This document shows, piece by piece, positions 7,079-13,246 of a stretch of 13,848 bases of DNA. The position numbers were made by a program, and so were the translations under genes. The notes under the pieces were generated by a model that was not told the origin of the DNA, did no database searches, and saw only the letters and a program-made list of their open reading frames with translations. Each line of letters starts with the position of its first letter. Position 1 is the first letter of the stretch. The DNA is from Nitrospira sp. (GTDB lineage Bacteria; Nitrospirota; Nitrospiria; Nitrospirales; Nitrospiraceae): assembly GCA_025360665.1 (NCBI GenBank), contig JANYBU010000151.1, positions 1 to 13,848 of the forward strand. The letters run 5' to 3'.

Positions 7079-8341
7079 GTGCAGATCTCCGGCTCCATGG
7101 GGCCGACGTTGATTGGGAAGCAGATCGTGCTCGGTGTGACCGGCAGTATTGCGGCCTATAAGGCGGTCGCGTTGCTCCGGACCTTGCTCCGTGAAGGAGC
7201 GATCGTGCATGTCGTGATGACGCAATCGGCTACGAAGTTCGTCACCCCGCTGACGTTTGAAGTGCTCTCCGGCCATCCGGTCTCGACGGATCTGTTCGAG
7301 GCGCATCAGGAGATGAAACACTTGTCATTGCCCGAGCAGGCAGATGCCATCGTCATTGTTCCGGCCACAGCCAATTGTCTTGCACGGGCTGCGCTGGGGT
7401 TGGGTGACGATTTGCTTTCGACCATGCTCCTCACGGCACAGTGCCCGCTGATTGTGGCCCCCGCCATGGACGGAGGGATGTGGACCCATCCATCCGTCAC
7501 AGAACACGTAAGCGCGTTGCGTGCGAGGGGAACGATCGTGGTGAATCCCGAAGAAGGCCCGCTCGCGTCCGGACGGATCGGTCAAGGCCGCTTGGCAGAG
7601 GAAGGCACAATTCTGGAGGCAATTCAGACGGCGCTGGCTCCACGACGCGATTGGCAAGGGCACCGTATTCTAGTTTCGGCAGGCCCGACACAAGAACCGA
7701 TTGATCCAGTGCGCTTCATTTCAAACCGCTCCTCCGGCAAGATGGGCTATGCCATCGCCGAAGCCGCCCAGGCAAGGGGAGCCCAGGTGGTTCTCGTCAC
7801 CGGTCCCACGGCCTTACCAGCTCCGAGAGGCGTCGAGGTCGTTTCGGTCGCCACGGCTGAAGACATGACGAAGGCCCTGTCCGTTCGTCTTGCATGGTCG
7901 ACAACTGTGATCATGGCCGCCGCCGTGGCAGATTTTCGTCCCAAGTACCCGGCCCCGCAAAAAATAAAAAAACAGGAGCGAACGGATCAGACGCTTGATC
8001 TCGAACGGACCACTGACATCCTGGCCTCCTTATCCGCCCAACGGACCACGCAACTCATGGTTGGCTTCGCCGCTGAGACCAGCGATCTGATCGCCCACGC
8101 GAAAGACAAGCTGACGGCGAAAGGGCTTGACCTCATCGTCGCAAACGATGTCACGACAGAGGGAGCGGGATTCGGCAGCGATCAGAATGCAGCCACATTG
8201 ATCGACCGGCAGGGAGCCATGACAGAACTGCCGCTGATGCCAAAACGAGCACTCGCCGACGCGATCCTGAACCGGGCGCACGAACTGCTCCGCACCAGAC
8301 AATCCAACCAGACCCCCAAGCCAGTGGCGGGAGGACGCTAG
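7079..8341 (+). CDS. coaBC: Bifunctional phosphopantothenoylcysteine decarboxylase / phosphopantothenate-cysteine ligase
   Basis: Joins cysteine to 4'-phosphopantothenate and decarboxylates the product to phosphopantetheine in coenzyme A synthesis. It has 420 residues (E. coli 406). The N-terminal flavoprotein domain (CoaC, about 10-185) has GVTGSIAAYKA (19-29), the catalytic histidine in HLSL (His81), VPATAN (94-99) and PAMDGGMW (128-135). The C-terminal ligase domain (CoaB, about 194-405) has SAGPTQEPIDPVRFISNRSSGKMG (Asn216), MAAAVADFRP (279-288) and the lysine-rich KIKKQE loop (295-300). Two residues differ from E. coli Dfp: the PxMN asparagine (Asn125) is Asp131, and the cysteine of the LACG..G.GRM loop (Cys158) is Ser164. 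From memory both substitutions occur together in some other phyla, so the enzyme may still decarboxylate. The start is GTG with a well-spaced ribosome site. Confidence 0.95.
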   Translation: MQISGSMGPTLIGKQIVLGVTGSIAAYKAVALLRTLLREGAIVHVVMTQSATKFVTPLTFEVLSGHPVSTDLFEAHQEMKHLSLPEQADAIVIVPATANCLARAALGLGDDLLSTMLLTAQCPLIVAPAMDGGMWTHPSVTEHVSALRARGTIVVNPEEGPLASGRIGQGRLAEEGTILEAIQTALAPRRDWQGHRILVSAGPTQEPIDPVRFISNRSSGKMGYAIAEAAQARGAQVVLVTGPTALPAPRGVEVVSVATAEDMTKALSVRLAWSTTVIMAAAVADFRPKYPAPQKIKKQERTDQTLDLERTTDILASLSAQRTTQLMVGFAAETSDLIAHAKDKLTAKGLDLIVANDVTTEGAGFGSDQNAATLIDRQGAMTELPLMPKRALADAILNRAHELLRTRQSNQTPKPVAGGR

Positions 8342-8347
8342 CAGCCC

Positions 8348-9187
8348 ATGGCTCAGAATCAGAACGCCGCAGAGAGCGCCTTGGAAATCGATCGATTGGC
8401 CACCCAGTTAGCCAAAGATCCACATTCCAAGGTGTTCATGCCACTGGCCGAAGAGTACGGAAAGGTTGGCATGTGGCAGGAAGCTGCGGCCGTCCTCGAA
8501 GACGGCCTGAAATTGTATCCCGGCTTTATTACCGCCATGGTCGCGCTTGGACGTGCGTACGACCACTTGGCTCAGACCACGAAGGCCAAGGCGATTCTGG
8601 AAGAATCCGTCAAGTTGAGCCCGGAAAATCTGCGCGCGCACCGGACTTTGATCAAGATCTACCAGAGCCAGGGGTTGAACGAATCGGCACTGCAATCCTG
8701 CGCCGTCATCCTGGTGGTCAACCCGCGTGATGAAGAAGCGCTCTCAGTCCAATCTGCGCTAGGAGGACCGCTAAAACACAAGAAGGAACCGGAACGGCCA
8801 AAGCCGGCGGCTCCAGTCACGCGTCACCTCTCCGCCCAGCCGGCAACTGCAGCGCTTGCGCCTGTCGAATTCACGGCCTCCGCCCCGGAGGCGAGTACCG
8901 CACCAGAAGACATTCCCGTCTCAACGCCAGCCGAACCAAAGATCGCTTCTCCCGATCCATTTATTATGCCGGTGAAAGTGATGGAGAACGCCCTCCGCAC
9001 ACACGATCAGACAGGGGAACAGCTCGCGGTGTCGGAGCCGGACTCCCAAGCCGCCGATACGGTGCTGATGCCTCCTCCATCGCCTCACGCTGGAGTCGTG
9101 GCCCAGATGGAAGCGTGGCTTCGCACCATCGAATCACGTCGTCACGATCGTGACAGCACGAACGAGCCTTCCCCCAAGACTTCATAA
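8348..9187 (+). CDS. Tetratricopeptide-repeat protein of unknown role
   Basis: A soluble 279-residue protein with no signal peptide or membrane segment. Three consecutive 34-residue TPR units fill about 27-128: one around LAEEYGKVGMWQEAAAVLEDGLKLYP, one around LGRAYDHLAQTTKAKAILEESVKLSP and one around LIKIYQSQGLNESALQSCAVILVVNP. Such repeats usually bind partner proteins. A long Pro/Ala/Glu-rich, probably disordered linker (about 140-245) follows. A short helical C-terminal segment VAQMEAWLRTIESRR (about 249-263) comes last; from memory it resembles a tail (L..WL..I..RR) seen in TPR proteins of Nitrospirota and deltaproteobacteria. The gene starts 6 bases after coaBC with gggagga 12 bases upstream, so it is the last gene of the tsaD-led train. 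A new promoter begins 15 bases after its stop. The partner is not known. Confidence 0.85.
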   Translation: MAQNQNAAESALEIDRLATQLAKDPHSKVFMPLAEEYGKVGMWQEAAAVLEDGLKLYPGFITAMVALGRAYDHLAQTTKAKAILEESVKLSPENLRAHRTLIKIYQSQGLNESALQSCAVILVVNPRDEEALSVQSALGGPLKHKKEPERPKPAAPVTRHLSAQPATAALAPVEFTASAPEASTAPEDIPVSTPAEPKIASPDPFIMPVKVMENALRTHDQTGEQLAVSEPDSQAADTVLMPPPSPHAGVVAQMEAWLRTIESRRHDRDSTNEPSPKTS

Positions 9188-9201
9188 GATTTTTCGCACG
9201 T

Positions 9202-9230
9202 TTGACCGGTCTAAGGCAGACTGCTACAAT
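9202..9230 (+). promoter_or_regulatory. Sigma-70-type promoter for aroQ-efp-accB-accC
   Basis: TTGACC (9202-9207) and TACAAT (9225-9230) are separated by exactly 17 bases, each one mismatch from the sigma-70 consensus. It lies in the gap after the TPR gene, so transcription would begin near 9237 and give a leader of about 58 bases before the aroQ ATG. This is the clearest promoter in the window. Confidence 0.75.
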
Positions 9231-9265
9231 GCCGCCCTGCTGGACCCCGTCAGGAGGCATCGTCC

Positions 9266-9284
9266 TCACATATCCAGTATGTGA
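9266..9284 (+). promoter_or_regulatory. Small hairpin in the aroQ leader
   Basis: A perfect 7-bp inverted repeat, tcacata (9266-9272) and tatgtga (9278-9284) around tccag, sits between the purine-rich caggagg (9251-9257) and the aroQ ATG at 9295. It could be an RNA hairpin in the leader or a DNA operator just downstream of the promoter. The only good ribosome-site-like sequence lies on the far side of it. Confidence 0.4.
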
Positions 9285-9294
9285 ACACAAAAAC

Positions 9295-9795
9295 ATGCTA
9301 CGAATACGAGTCTTACACGGTCCAAATCTGAATCTCCTCGGGACCAGGGAGCAGTCGATTTACGGCACCCTGTCCCTCGACGCCCTGGACTCAGCCATCA
9401 CAAAGCTGGCGGAGGAGTTGGCCGTGACGGTGGACCTACGCCAGTCAAATAGCGAGGGTGAACTGGTCACCTGGATTCAAGAGGCTCGGACGGGATACGA
9501 CGGGATCATCATTAACCCGGCCGCCTATACCCACACCAGCATCGCAATCCGGGACGCCATTGCGGCGGTCGGCCTGCCGACGGTCGAGGTGCATCTGTCC
9601 AATATTCATCAGCGGGAAGAGTTTCGCCATCGGTCCTATATCGCGGGAGTCGCGATCGGGCAGATTTCTGGATTGGGTCCGACCGGCTATCTCCTCGCAC
9701 TCCGTGGGCTGCACGACCATCTGACCGCATCCCGACGCCAGAAGAAGACGACCGCGCCGGCGCCATCGCGACGAGCGGCAAAAGGAACGAGATAA
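9295..9795 (+). CDS. aroQ: 3-dehydroquinate dehydratase, type II
   Basis: Converts 3-dehydroquinate to 3-dehydroshikimate in the shikimate pathway; type II enzymes form dodecamers. The start at 9295 gives 166 residues beginning LRIRVLHGPNLNLLG, the standard family N-terminus. The frame is open back to 9202, but that stretch is the promoter and leader. Active-site features are all present: Arg18 and Tyr23 in TREQSIYG, QSNSEGELV (50-58), INPAAYTHTS (73-82) with Asn74 and His80, and EVHLSNIHQREEFR (98-111) with His100. The usual REP of the lid is REQ here. After about 146 there is a basic Lys/Arg/Pro/Ala tail of 20 residues that the fold does not need. No ribosome site directly precedes the ATG. 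It is the first gene of the aroQ-efp-accB-accC unit, a common arrangement. Confidence 0.95.
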   Translation: MLRIRVLHGPNLNLLGTREQSIYGTLSLDALDSAITKLAEELAVTVDLRQSNSEGELVTWIQEARTGYDGIIINPAAYTHTSIAIRDAIAAVGLPTVEVHLSNIHQREEFRHRSYIAGVAIGQISGLGPTGYLLALRGLHDHLTASRRQKKTTAPAPSRRAAKGTR

Positions 9796-9842
9796 TTGCG
9801 GAGCTGGTCGAGCGACCTCTTACAGTCTGAAGGGAGTACCGA

Positions 9843-10403
9843 GTGATTTCCACGACCGATTTTCGCGGTGGCGTGCGGCTCATGGTAGATAACCAGCCGT
9901 TTTATATCGTTGAGTTTCAACATGTAAAACCGGGCAAGGGCGGAGCCTTCGTGCGCACCAAGCTCAAGAGTTATCTTTCAGGCAATGTTCTGGATCGTAC
10001 CTTCCGATCCGGCGAACGGTTCGAAGAGCCGGATCTCGAAGAACGGACCATGCAATTTCTCTATGCGACCGACGACGCCTATACCTTTATGGATACGGAG
10101 ACTTTTGAGCAACTGACGTTCGAAAAGGGCAAGCTCGGCGATAATGCGGACCTCTTAAAAGAAAACATGACGGTGAAGATTCTCGTGTACGAACATCGCC
10201 CGATCGATGTCGAGTTGGCCAACTTTATCGAGCTGAAGGTCACCGATACCGAACCGGGTTTCCGTGGCGACACCGCCACGGGCGGCACCAAGCTCGCTAC
10301 CCTTGAAACTGGTGCCACCATTAAGGTCCCGCTCTATTTGGAAACCGGGACCGTGATCAAGATCGATACCCGTACTCGGGAGTATGTGGAGCGTGTTCGG
10401 TGA
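9843..10403 (+). CDS. efp: Translation elongation factor P
   Basis: Binds between the P and E sites of the ribosome and relieves stalling at consecutive prolines. It has 186 residues, the normal family length, with the N-terminal KOW-like domain (1 to about 65) and two OB-fold domains. The loop KPGKGGAF (29-36) carries Lys32 at its tip, the position modified in lysine-type EF-P (beta-lysylation by EpmA/EpmB in E. coli). The modifying enzymes are not in this window. The C-terminal part has the family signature around YLETGTVIKIDTRTREYVERV (165-185). The start is GTG 9843 with aaggga/ggag 6-8 bases upstream; MISTTDFRGG matches the family N-terminus. The stop overlaps the accB start (GTGA), implying coupling. 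Confidence 0.96.
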   Translation: MISTTDFRGGVRLMVDNQPFYIVEFQHVKPGKGGAFVRTKLKSYLSGNVLDRTFRSGERFEEPDLEERTMQFLYATDDAYTFMDTETFEQLTFEKGKLGDNADLLKENMTVKILVYEHRPIDVELANFIELKVTDTEPGFRGDTATGGTKLATLETGATIKVPLYLETGTVIKIDTRTREYVERVR

Positions 10404-10972
10404 GTAAACAGAAGTCGCGCAAGACGAGGAAACGCAGGCCGCCGATCATCCTGCCTCAGGCCTTTGCCGCGGCTCCAAGCGGGCAGGGCACACCCTTACT
10501 GTCCGGACAACAGACCAAGCACATTCAAGAACTCATCGACCTGCTCAAGAAGAACAACCTGACGGAATTGGAACTGGAGCGCGAAGGCCTCAGAATCCGC
10601 GTGCGATACGAAACCGGAGTCAAAATGATCACGGCGACCGTCGCCGACCAGGGGGCGCCTGGCTCGACCTCAGCCGCGCAACCCACTGGGGCGGCAGGCG
10701 TACAGACCGAAGACACGACGGGCATGATCACCATCGCGTCCCCGATCGTCGGAACGTTCTATCGGTCCCCTTCCCAGGATGCCGACCCCTACGTTGAAGA
10801 AGGGGACTACGTGAAAAAAGGACAGGTCCTATGCATCGTCGAAGCGATGAAGTTGATGAACGAAATCGAGTCGGAGGTGGATGGGCGGGTCACGAAAATT
10901 CTGGCCGAAAGCACCAAGCCGGTGGAGTATGGTCAGGCACTCTTCCTCGTCGATCCGACAGCCACCCCCTAA
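10400..10972 (+). CDS. accB: Biotin carboxyl carrier protein of acetyl-CoA carboxylase
   Basis: Carries the biotin that shuttles CO2 from biotin carboxylase to the carboxyltransferase, the first step of fatty acid synthesis. It has 190 residues. The biotinyl domain lies at about 109-187, with EAMKLMNE and biotinylated Lys151. The 'thumb' typical of AccB is present (SPSQDADPYVEEGD, 123-136). The helix IQELIDLLKKNNLTELELE (42-60) is where most AccB proteins begin. The first about 38 residues are extra: a very basic SKQKSRKTRKRRPP followed by an Ala/Pro/Gly stretch. A Thr/Gly/Ala linker joins the domains. GTG 10400 is the only start before residue 76; it has ggag 8 bases upstream and a 4-base GTGA overlap with efp, so the extension appears real. 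accC follows 33 bases later. Confidence 0.95.
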   Translation: MSKQKSRKTRKRRPPIILPQAFAAAPSGQGTPLLSGQQTKHIQELIDLLKKNNLTELELEREGLRIRVRYETGVKMITATVADQGAPGSTSAAQPTGAAGVQTEDTTGMITIASPIVGTFYRSPSQDADPYVEEGDYVKKGQVLCIVEAMKLMNEIESEVDGRVTKILAESTKPVEYGQALFLVDPTATP

Positions 10973-11005
10973 CCCTCTTCCCTCGACTCACATCGGAGTA
11001 TTCGC

Positions 11006-12346
11006 GTGTTCAAGAAAGTGTTGATAGCCAATCGTGGTGAGATCGCGCTCAGGGTGATTCGTGCCTGTAAGGAGCTCGGCATTAAGACCGTGGCGATCTT
11101 TTCCGAAGCCGATTCGGCGAGTCTCCATGTGCGCGCAGCCGACGAGAAGGTCTGCGTTGGGCCTCCTGACGCCGCCCTCAGCTACCGAAATATTCCCAAC
11201 GTCCTGAGCGCGGCCGAGATTACCGGGGCAGACGCCATCCATCCCGGCTATGGGTTCCTCGCAGAGAATGCCCACTTCGCCGAAGTCTGCGAGTCCATCG
11301 GCGTCAAATTCATCGGCCCCACGTCCGAACACATCGCCCTCCTGGGCGACAAAGCCAAGGCGCGCGAAATCGTCGCCCGCCGAGGCTTACCGGTCACGCC
11401 GGGCAGTCCCGGCGAGCTCAAGAGCGAACAGGAAGCCCTCGAAGCCGCCACCAAGATCGGCTATCCCGTCATCATCAAAGCCTCAGCCGGTGGGGGAGGA
11501 CGCGGCATGCGCGTCGTCAATAAAGCCGAGGACCTCGCGCGCGCGTTTCAAGCCGCGCAGGCCGAAGCGAAGACGACGTTCGGCAACGATGCCGTCTACC
11601 TCGAACGATATTTTCTCGAGCCCCGCCATATCGAAGTGCAAATTGCCGCCGACCATCGTGGGCATATCGTGCATCTCGGCGAGCGCGACTGCTCGATCCA
11701 ACGCCGACATCAGAAGCTGGTTGAAGAAACGCCGTCGCCCGCCATCGACGAGAAACTCCGCCGGGAGATCTGCCGCGTCGCCATCGAAGCCGTCAAAGCC
11801 GTACACTACCGGAATCTCGGCACCGTCGAGTTCCTGCTCGACAAGGACCACAACTTCTTCTTCATGGAAGTAAATACCCGCATCCAGGTGGAGCATGCGA
11901 TCACCGAAATGGTGACCGGCATCGATCTTATCAAGGAGCAGATCAGGCTCGCCGACGGGCAATCCCTCTCGTTCAAACAGCAAGACATCAAGCTCAACGG
12001 GCACAGCCTCGAATGTCGCATCAACGCCGAAGACCCGGAAAAGTTTACGCCCTGTCCGGGAATGATCACCAAGTACCGCGCGCCAGGCGGATTCGGCGTG
12101 CGCGTCGATTCGGCAATGGAATCGAACATGATGGTCGTCCCGTTCTATGATTCAATGATCGCCAAAGTCGTCACCCATGGCCGGGACCGGCAGGAATCCA
12201 TGGCCCGCATGCGCCGAGCCCTCGACGAATTCGTGATCGAAGGCATCAAGACAACCATCCCGCTGCACAAGCGCATCCTCAACGACCCCGATTTCCAAAA
12301 GGGCCACGTCTCCACCACCTTCCTCGAACGCTTCCTCGCCAGCTAA
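11006..12346 (+). CDS. accC: Biotin carboxylase subunit of acetyl-CoA carboxylase
   Basis: ATP-grasp enzyme that carboxylates the biotin on AccB using bicarbonate and ATP. It has 446 residues (E. coli 449). The N-terminal domain starts MFKKVLIANRGEIALRVIRA and includes AIHPGYGFLAEN (78-89). The ATP-grasp domain has Lys159 and the Gly-rich loop AGGGGRGM (161-168), then ERDCSIQRRHQK (226-237) and MEVNTRIQVEH (287-297) with Glu288, Asn290 and catalytic Arg292. The C-terminal domain has LECRINAEDP. All catalytic residues are intact. The start is GTG 11006, with ggag 7 bases upstream. A propionyl- or pyruvate-type carboxylase subunit is a possible alternative, but pairing with accB makes acetyl-CoA carboxylase most likely. 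It ends the unit and is followed by a palindromic repeat. Confidence 0.95.
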   Translation: MFKKVLIANRGEIALRVIRACKELGIKTVAIFSEADSASLHVRAADEKVCVGPPDAALSYRNIPNVLSAAEITGADAIHPGYGFLAENAHFAEVCESIGVKFIGPTSEHIALLGDKAKAREIVARRGLPVTPGSPGELKSEQEALEAATKIGYPVIIKASAGGGGRGMRVVNKAEDLARAFQAAQAEAKTTFGNDAVYLERYFLEPRHIEVQIAADHRGHIVHLGERDCSIQRRHQKLVEETPSPAIDEKLRREICRVAIEAVKAVHYRNLGTVEFLLDKDHNFFFMEVNTRIQVEHAITEMVTGIDLIKEQIRLADGQSLSFKQQDIKLNGHSLECRINAEDPEKFTPCPGMITKYRAPGGFGVRVDSAMESNMMVVPFYDSMIAKVVTHGRDRQESMARMRRALDEFVIEGIKTTIPLHKRILNDPDFQKGHVSTTFLERFLAS

Positions 12347-12366
12347 CGCATCCCGCTCGTCGCGCT

Positions 12367-12447
12367 TGTTCATCTGGTTCGATTGGTGCATTTGGTTTGT
12401 TTAGGTGAGCGAGACCAACCGGATAAACCAGAAAAACCAGATGAACC
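12367..12447. repeat. Imperfect 80-bp palindrome built of TGGTT units
   Basis: The outer arms gttcatctggtt (12368-12379) and aaccagatgaac (12435-12446) are perfect 12-bp reverse complements. An inner pair TGGTTT (12393-12398) and AAACCA (12425-12430) also matches. The left half repeats TGGT/TTGGTTT motifs about every 9-11 bases, and the right half repeats their complements. It begins about 20 bases after the accC stop, so it could act as a 3' hairpin for the acc operon, but no T-run follows. Its form also fits a dispersed REP-like or small non-autonomous element. No second copy was noticed in the window. Confidence 0.6.
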
Positions 12448-12739
12448 AGTCTACCAAGCCCCACGTCCAGCCAGTTCAGCCCTCCGCGCTCGTCTCGTGC
12501 GGCACCTTCGCGAACTGTGTATGAATAGGGACTTCTTCGTGGTACTCCACATTAGGAGGTCCGTTTTAACTAGAAACTCAGCGCAGAAGCCCCACGGAAG
12601 CACAAATAGTGGAAAAGGAAAACATTGTTCCGTCAAGCCACAAAATATGGGGGTTGCACCGGATGGGCCACAATGCCCACGTATTAGGCAAACTGCTGCA
12701 GGTCTCTCAGCGTCGGCCATTTTCCTCGAGACAAGCCGT

Positions 12740-12773
12740 TCATCCACAGAGTTATCCACAGAACCTGTGATAA
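12740..12773. promoter_or_regulatory. Cluster of DnaA-box-like sequences
   Basis: TTATCCACA (12752-12760) is the exact consensus DnaA box. TCATCCACA (12740-12748) is one mismatch away and in the same direction, 3 bases upstream. TGTGATAA (12766-12773) is a reverse-strand box lacking one base (TGTGGATAA expected). The tight arrangement resembles DnaA-box arrays of bacterial origins. A GC-rich inverted repeat (about 12785-12819) and an AT-richer stretch with tagtaggttttagttaa (12851-12867) follow. No dnaA, dnaN, parA or rep gene is visible, so this may be an origin, a DnaA-titrating site, or remains of a mobile replicon. Confidence 0.5.
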
Positions 12774-12863
12774 TAGAGCAGCATCCCTGCCCCATGCAGG
12801 GGTGAGACAGGTGGGCAGGTTGATCTGGTATCGGATTTGTGTTGTTCGTCTAGTAGGTTTTAG

Positions 12864-13106
12864 TTAACCAAATATTCGAGACAGACCAAGTAACGCCCTT
12901 TTTCTGCTGGAGAACAAGCGTAGCTTTCTGATAGAGGCGATACTACTTATTCTGCTTCGCGGGCGCTTGGGTGGTGGTGTTTTCTGGCTGTTCTCTGTGA
13001 TCTTCTTAACCGCGTGTCCGATCGCAGACCCCATCTTGGAAATCTCCTTCTCGATATTTCTAGCCGCGCTCCTCCATCCTTCGGAGGCCGCGCGTTGCGC
13101 GAACAC
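12864..13106 (-). CDS. Doubtful small ORF, basic C-terminus
   Basis: An 80-codon frame on the - strand starts at a GTG directly after two in-frame stop codons, with no ribosome site. Its first half contains SAARNIEKEISKMGSAIGHAVKKITE, an amphipathic charged segment that loosely resembles the mature part of entericidin-like small lipoproteins. There is no signal peptide or lipobox in the same frame. The second half is Arg/Lys/Ser-rich. It may be the remnant of a small gene or chance; I list it only because nothing else fills the region. Confidence 0.12.
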   Translation of the reverse strand: MFAQRAASEGWRSAARNIEKEISKMGSAIGHAVKKITENSQKTPPPKRPRSRISSIASIRKLRLFSSRKRALLGLSRIFG

Positions 13107-13200
13107 AGAGGATCATCAGGCTCTATCCCCCTCCTCTGCTCTGCCGGCAACAAGGGTACCTGGCACTCCCTTCGCACCTTCCGTCCCGCACAGCTGACGG

Positions 13201-13212
13201 TGTAGACTTACA
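13201..13212. promoter_or_regulatory. TGTA-N4-TACA site upstream of the XRE gene
   Basis: The 12-base inverted repeat tgta-gact-taca lies 35 bases before the XRE start codon, a typical place for an operator at which a small HTH regulator controls its own gene. The arms are only 4 bp, so chance is possible. Confidence 0.25.
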
Positions 13213-13235
13213 TCGTTGTCTCATGCTTTCGTACC

Positions 13236-13240
13236 GGAGG
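13236..13240 (+). promoter_or_regulatory. Shine-Dalgarno fixing the XRE start
   Basis: ggagg lies 6 bases before ATG 13247 and favours it over the in-frame ATG at 13223, which would place this ribosome site inside the coding region. Confidence 0.7.
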
Positions 13241-13246
13241 TGCCCC

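Larger units (their letters stand above)
12347..13246. other. Gene-poor 900-base region after accC
   Basis: No open frame here resembles a known protein or has a good ribosome site. The region contains an imperfect palindrome just after accC, a stretch at about 12530-12720 with nothing recognised, a DnaA-box cluster, a GC-rich inverted repeat (cctgccc 12786-12792, gggcagg 12813-12819), an AT-richer patch (about 12853-12880) and the leader of the XRE gene. Base use is visibly less GC-rich than in accC. Together with the transposase beyond it, this suggests an insertion-prone, decaying spacer. Confidence 0.6.

Noticed and set aside
6770..7321. 183-codon - strand frame opposite rpoZ and coaBC
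   Set aside because: Antisense shadow of two well-supported genes, His/Arg-rich with no family resemblance.
9202..9294. Longer AroQ start at 9202
   Set aside because: The stretch is the promoter and leader; the family N-terminus begins at 9295.
9806..9820. ggtcg-ag-cgacc inverted repeat between aroQ and efp
   Set aside because: The stem is too short, there is no T-run, and it lies within a compact operon; not a credible terminator.
11250..11873. 207-codon frame inside accC
   Set aside because: Shadow of the GC-rich accC reading frame; composed mostly of Ser, Arg, Pro and Lys.
12664..12679. tgggc-cacaat-gccca inverted repeat
   Set aside because: The 5-bp arms without context are expected by chance.
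12383..12805. 140-codon + strand frame after accC, and the 114-codon frame opposite it
   Set aside because: The frames run across the palindrome and the DnaA boxes, have no ribosome site and look like no protein; the repetitive DQPDKPEKPDEP is a translation of the palindrome.
12967..13197. 76-codon + strand frame with a hydrophobic start (FWLFSVIFLTACPIADP)
   Set aside because: It superficially resembles a lipoprotein signal, but it has no ribosome site, its start is not ATG-led in context, and the remainder is low-complexity; judged to be chance.
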